Origin: Rhodobacter capsulatus
GTDB lineage: Bacteria; Pseudomonadota; Alphaproteobacteria; Rhodobacterales; Rhodobacteraceae
DNA: 64,000 nt
Direction: 5' to 3'
NCBI RefSeq assembly: GCF_005144475.1
Contig: NZ_SWJZ01000043.1
Location: 1-64,000, forward strand
Shown piece after piece: positions 61,512-64,000 of the stretch. The position numbers and the translations under genes were made by a program. Every line of letters begins with the position of its first letter. Positions within the stretch are counted from its first letter, which is position 1. The notes under the pieces are model-generated. The model was not told the DNA's origin. It saw only the letters and a list, made by a program, of their open reading frames with translations, and ran no database searches.

Positions 61512-62693
61512 TCAAAGACCCGTTTCGGCGTCGATCTCGGCCTTCGACTTGCGCGCCCGTTCGGTGGCGGATTTCAGCTGCCCGCAGGCGGCCATGATAT
61601 CCTCGCCCCGGGGCGTGCGGATCGGCGCGGCGTAACCGGCCTTGTAGACGATGTCGGCAAACGCCTCGATCCGCTCCCAGTCGCTGCGCTGATAGGGCGA
61701 GCCGGGCCATTCGTTGAAGGGAATGAGGTTGATCTTCGCCGGGATGCCCTGGATCAGCCGCACCAGACGCCGCGCATCCTCGTCGCTGTCGTTCACGCCC
61801 TTGAGCATGACATATTCAAAGGTGATCCGCTCGGAATTCGACAGCCGCGGATAGTCGCGCAGGGCATCGAGCAGCGTCTTGATGTTCCATTTCTTGTTCA
61901 CCGGAACAAGCTTGTCGCGCACCGCATCGGTGGTGGCGTGGAAGGAAATCGCCAGCAGGCAGCCGATCTCCTCGGCGGTGCGGGCGATTTCCGGCACGAC
62001 GCCCGAGGTGGAGAGCGTGATCCGGCGGCGGCTCAGCGTCAGCCCCTCGTTGTCCATCACCACGGTCATCGCGTCGCGGACGTTTTCGAAATTGTAAAGC
62101 GGCTCGCCCATGCCCATCAGCACGACGTTCGAAATCAGCCGGGTTTCATCCTTCGGTTCGCCCGGCTTCGGCCATTCGCCCAGATCGTCGCGCGCCACCA
62201 TCACCTGGCCGACGATCTCCCCCGCCGTCAGGTTGCGCACCAGTTTCTGCGTCCCGGTATGGCAGAAGGAACAGGTCAGCGTGCAGCCGACCTGGCTTGA
62301 AATGCACAGGGTGCCGCGGTTTTCCTCGGGGATGTAGACGGCCTCGACCTCATGCCCGCCGGCGATGCGCAACAGATATTTCCGCGTGCCATCGAGCGAG
62401 ACCTGACAGGTCACCACCTCGGGCAGGGCGATTTCGAAATGCCGATCGAGCAGCGCGCGGTAGTCTTTCGCCAGATTGGTCATCGCCGCGAAATCGCGCA
62501 CGCCCCAGTGATAAATCCACTGCCAGACCTGACCGACCCGCATCTTCGCCTGTTTCTCGGGCGTGCCCGCGGCGATCAGCGCATCGCGCAGCTGATCGCG
62601 GGTCAGGCCGACCAGATTGACCTTGCCCCCCTCGGGCAGCTTGCGCGGCAGGGTCAGCACGTCTTGGGTGATCGGGGAAGTCGGCTCGGTCAT
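61512..62693 (-). CDS. rlmN: 23S rRNA/tRNA m2A methyltransferase RlmN
   Basis: 393 residues. RlmN is a radical-SAM enzyme that methylates C2 of A2503 in 23S rRNA and A37 of some tRNAs. The iron-sulfur motif is [12 protein letters not shown] (C-x3-C-x2-C), followed by [16 protein letters not shown] and the SAM-binding STSGVVPEI. The start [10 protein letters not shown] at 62693 is preferred over 23 codons of upstream open frame. It is followed two bases later by the acetyltransferase gene. Confidence 0.97.
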   Translation of the reverse strand: MTEPTSPITQDVLTLPRKLPEGGKVNLVGLTRDQLRDALIAAGTPEKQAKMRVGQVWQWIYHWGVRDFAAMTNLAKDYRALLDRHFEIALPEVVTCQVSLDGTRKYLLRIAGGHEVEAVYIPEENRGTLCISSQVGCTLTCSFCHTGTQKLVRNLTAGEIVGQVMVARDDLGEWPKPGEPKDETRLISNVVLMGMGEPLYNFENVRDAMTVVMDNEGLTLSRRRITLSTSGVVPEIARTAEEIGCLLAISFHATTDAVRDKLVPVNKKWNIKTLLDALRDYPRLSNSERITFEYVMLKGVNDSDEDARRLVRLIQGIPAKINLIPFNEWPGSPYQRSDWERIEAFADIVYKAGYAAPIRTPRGEDIMAACGQLKSATERARKSKAEIDAETGL

Positions 62694-62760
62694 GGCAGGT
62701 CCAGCGTTGGGCAAGCCGTGCATATAAGGGATTCGGCCCGCCAACGGTAGCCCGAAACGC

Positions 62761-62785
62761 AAAAGCCCCGGACAATGCCGGGGCC
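62761..62785 (-). terminator. Rho-independent terminator after the IalB-like gene
   Basis: GCCCCGG (62765-62771) pairs with CCGGGGC (62778-62784). On the minus strand it is followed by TTTTGCG. It lies 20 bases after the stop of the IalB-like gene and before rlmN. Confidence 0.88.
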
Positions 62786-62804
62786 GTCGCCTGTGTCGAT
62801 GCGC

Positions 62805-63329
62805 TTACTTGCAGCGCTTGGCCGCCTCTTCCATCGCCGCGGTGAAGCCCATCAGCGAGAAGGTGTCCTCGGTCTTGGTGCCGCGCCCCGACCGGCCCGA
62901 GATCGTCACCTCGGCGCCCGATTTCAGCGCCGCGATCAGCTTGGCGTCTTCCTCGGGCGAGCCCGCCCAGGCGCCTTCGCCATTGGTGAACAGCGTGAAG
63001 CTGGCGCCGGTGTTCACCTTCAGATCGGCGGTGGAGCCATCGGCAAAGGGATAGCCCGCCATGAACATCACCTCGCCGGCCTTGCCGGGACGGAAGGTGA
63101 CGAAGAGCAGGATTTCCGACCGGCGCGCCTGCACCGGCTTGCCGTCCTTGCTGGCCGCCGATTTTTTCGGCGGCGAGACGCCCCAGCATTCTTTCGGGCT
63201 GTCTTCGACGAAGACGCTCCAGTCGGTTTTCGCGGCGACGCGGTTCGAACTTTCCTGCGCCTGGGCGACAGGGGAAAGTGCCAGCGACGCGGCGAGAACC
63301 GCTGCGACGCTCGTGATGATCGTCTTCAT
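62805..63329 (-). CDS. IalB-family periplasmic protein
   Basis: 174 residues with a signal peptide (residues 1-24, ending AQA). The rest matches the invasion-associated locus B (IalB) family: WSVFVEDSPKECWGVS, then FVTFRPGKAGEVMFMAGYPF and SFTLFTNGEGAWAGS, with two Cys (CWG and final CK). In Bartonella IalB aids erythrocyte invasion; free-living relatives carry it as an envelope protein of unknown role. It has its own terminator and is divergent from the asparaginase gene. Confidence 0.9.
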   Translation of the reverse strand: MKTIITSVAAVLAASLALSPVAQAQESSNRVAAKTDWSVFVEDSPKECWGVSPPKKSAASKDGKPVQARRSEILLFVTFRPGKAGEVMFMAGYPFADGSTADLKVNTGASFTLFTNGEGAWAGSPEEDAKLIAALKSGAEVTISGRSGRGTKTEDTFSLMGFTAAMEEAAKRCK

Positions 63330-63491
63330 GGAACAGCCTCCAGCTGTCTGTGCCTCTGGTCCGCCCGTAGGCTATCGGCCCTTCTTGACTGTGGCAGACC
63401 TGATTTCAACTCGATATTCCAGTGATAACGCAAAAGTGGCGTTTTGGGAAAGCCCCCCCGGCGGCTTTTCGCGCATGAAAGGACGGATTGG

Positions 63492-64000
63492 ATGGCAGCG
63501 GCGGCATTGATCGAGATCTGGCGCGGCGATTTGCCGGAAAGCCTGCACAGCGGCCATGCGGTCGTTTACGGGCCGCAGGGCGTGGAAAGGGTGTGGGGGG
63601 ATGCGGGCGCGGTCGTCTTTCCGCGCTCGTCTTGCAAGATGGTGCAGGCGCTGCCGCTGATCGAAAGCGGCGCCGCGGCGGCCGCCGGGCTTGGCCTGCG
63701 GCAGCTGGCGCTGTCTTGTGCCAGCCATTCCGGGGCGGCGCTGCATGTGGGGGCGGTGGGCGACTGGCTGACGGGTCTCGGCCTCGGCGAGGCCGATCTG
63801 CGCTGCGGGGCGCATCTGCCCTTTGACAAGCCCGAGGCGACGCGGCTGAGCGGTTCGGGGGAAAGCCCCTGTCAGCTGCACAACAATTGTTCGGGCAAGC
63901 ATGCCGGGTTCCTGACGCTGAACCGGCATCTGAGGGGTGGGCCGGACTATGTCGAGATCGACCATCCGGTGCAGCTTGCGGTGCGCGCGGCGTTTGAGGA
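63492..64000 (+). CDS. Asparaginase (Asparaginase_II family), 5' part
   Basis: The first 169 codons; the gene runs past the window edge. The start MAAAALIEIWRGDLPESLHS and the segments VFPRSSCKMVQALPLIESGA and LHNNCSGKHAGFL match the Asparaginase_II family (Rhizobium type, pfam06089-like), which hydrolyses L-asparagine to aspartate and ammonia. The ribosome site is weak (GGACGGATTGG). The signal-peptide-free start suggests a cytoplasmic enzyme. The 3' half and catalytic residues beyond the window cannot be checked. Confidence 0.85.
   Translation, partial: MAAAALIEIWRGDLPESLHSGHAVVYGPQGVERVWGDAGAVVFPRSSCKMVQALPLIESGAAAAAGLGLRQLALSCASHSGAALHVGAVGDWLTGLGLGEADLRCGAHLPFDKPEATRLSGSGESPCQLHNNCSGKHAGFLTLNRHLRGGPDYVEIDHPVQLAVRAAFE

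Overview
The window looks like a stretch of core chromosome from a high-GC, purple non-sulfur type alphaproteobacterium of the Rhodobacteraceae. The closest match I can name from memory is Rhodobacter capsulatus: the mature N-terminus of the major porin (42112-43053) closely resembles the crystallised R. capsulatus porin. CenR-like, DUF1127, DUF3035, DUF3576 and IalB genes and the str/rif operon order also fit this family. I see no prophage, transposase, CRISPR array or integrase.

Region 1-16540 (minus strand) is the transcription/translation super-cluster. In transcription order it reads tRNA-Trp, secE, nusG, rplK, rplA, rplJ, rplL, rpoB, rpoC, a perfect intrinsic terminator, a glycosyltransferase, then (own strong promoter) rpsL, rpsG, fusA and tuf (cut by the window edge). 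Almost every intercistronic gap carries a clear RNA hairpin. The largest structured regions are the rplJ leader and the rplL-rpoB gap. Region 16541-26574 holds pnp (plus) and, on the minus strand, the relatives of the usual rbfA-truB-rpsO-pnp operon, here split by an aldehyde dehydrogenase, an RTX-repeat protein, a DUF1643 protein and a DUF2233 protein; dapB and an SDHAF4-like gene follow.

Region 26653-38749 (plus) is a long run: rsmB, a heparinase II/III-like protein, purH, lspA, a DUF3035 lipoprotein, an active/inactive M16 peptidase pair, mutL, rmuC and DUF3775. Region 38899-43841 has the CenR-like regulator, ribA, an L,D-transpeptidase, the YggS-type PLP protein, the porin and a DUF3576 lipoprotein. 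Region 43988-54684 has a tightly overlapped leuS-lptE-holA-flavoprotein set, an MFS transporter, an epimerase-like protein and the adenine deaminase/AMP nucleosidase pair. Region 54830-64000 has hup, a DMT transporter, an NnrU-like protein, an MltB-type transglycosylase, dapD with two small unknown genes, a LOG-family protein, an acetyltransferase, rlmN, an IalB-like protein and the start of an asparaginase.

The genes mostly serve housekeeping: ribosome and RNA polymerase synthesis, RNA decay, tRNA/rRNA modification, lysine/DAP synthesis, purine synthesis and salvage, riboflavin synthesis, and envelope assembly. The most interesting non-genic signal is a dispersed element (CACCTTGG[CT]GCAAATATCC followed by a G-rich hairpin with compensatory arm changes) that sits at four of the convergent gene junctions. 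At one of them it has become the C-terminal coding sequence of the L,D-transpeptidase. I did not find a clear multi-gene defence, secretion or biosynthetic novelty; the novelty candidates are regulatory RNA and repeat structures and a few unassigned small genes.
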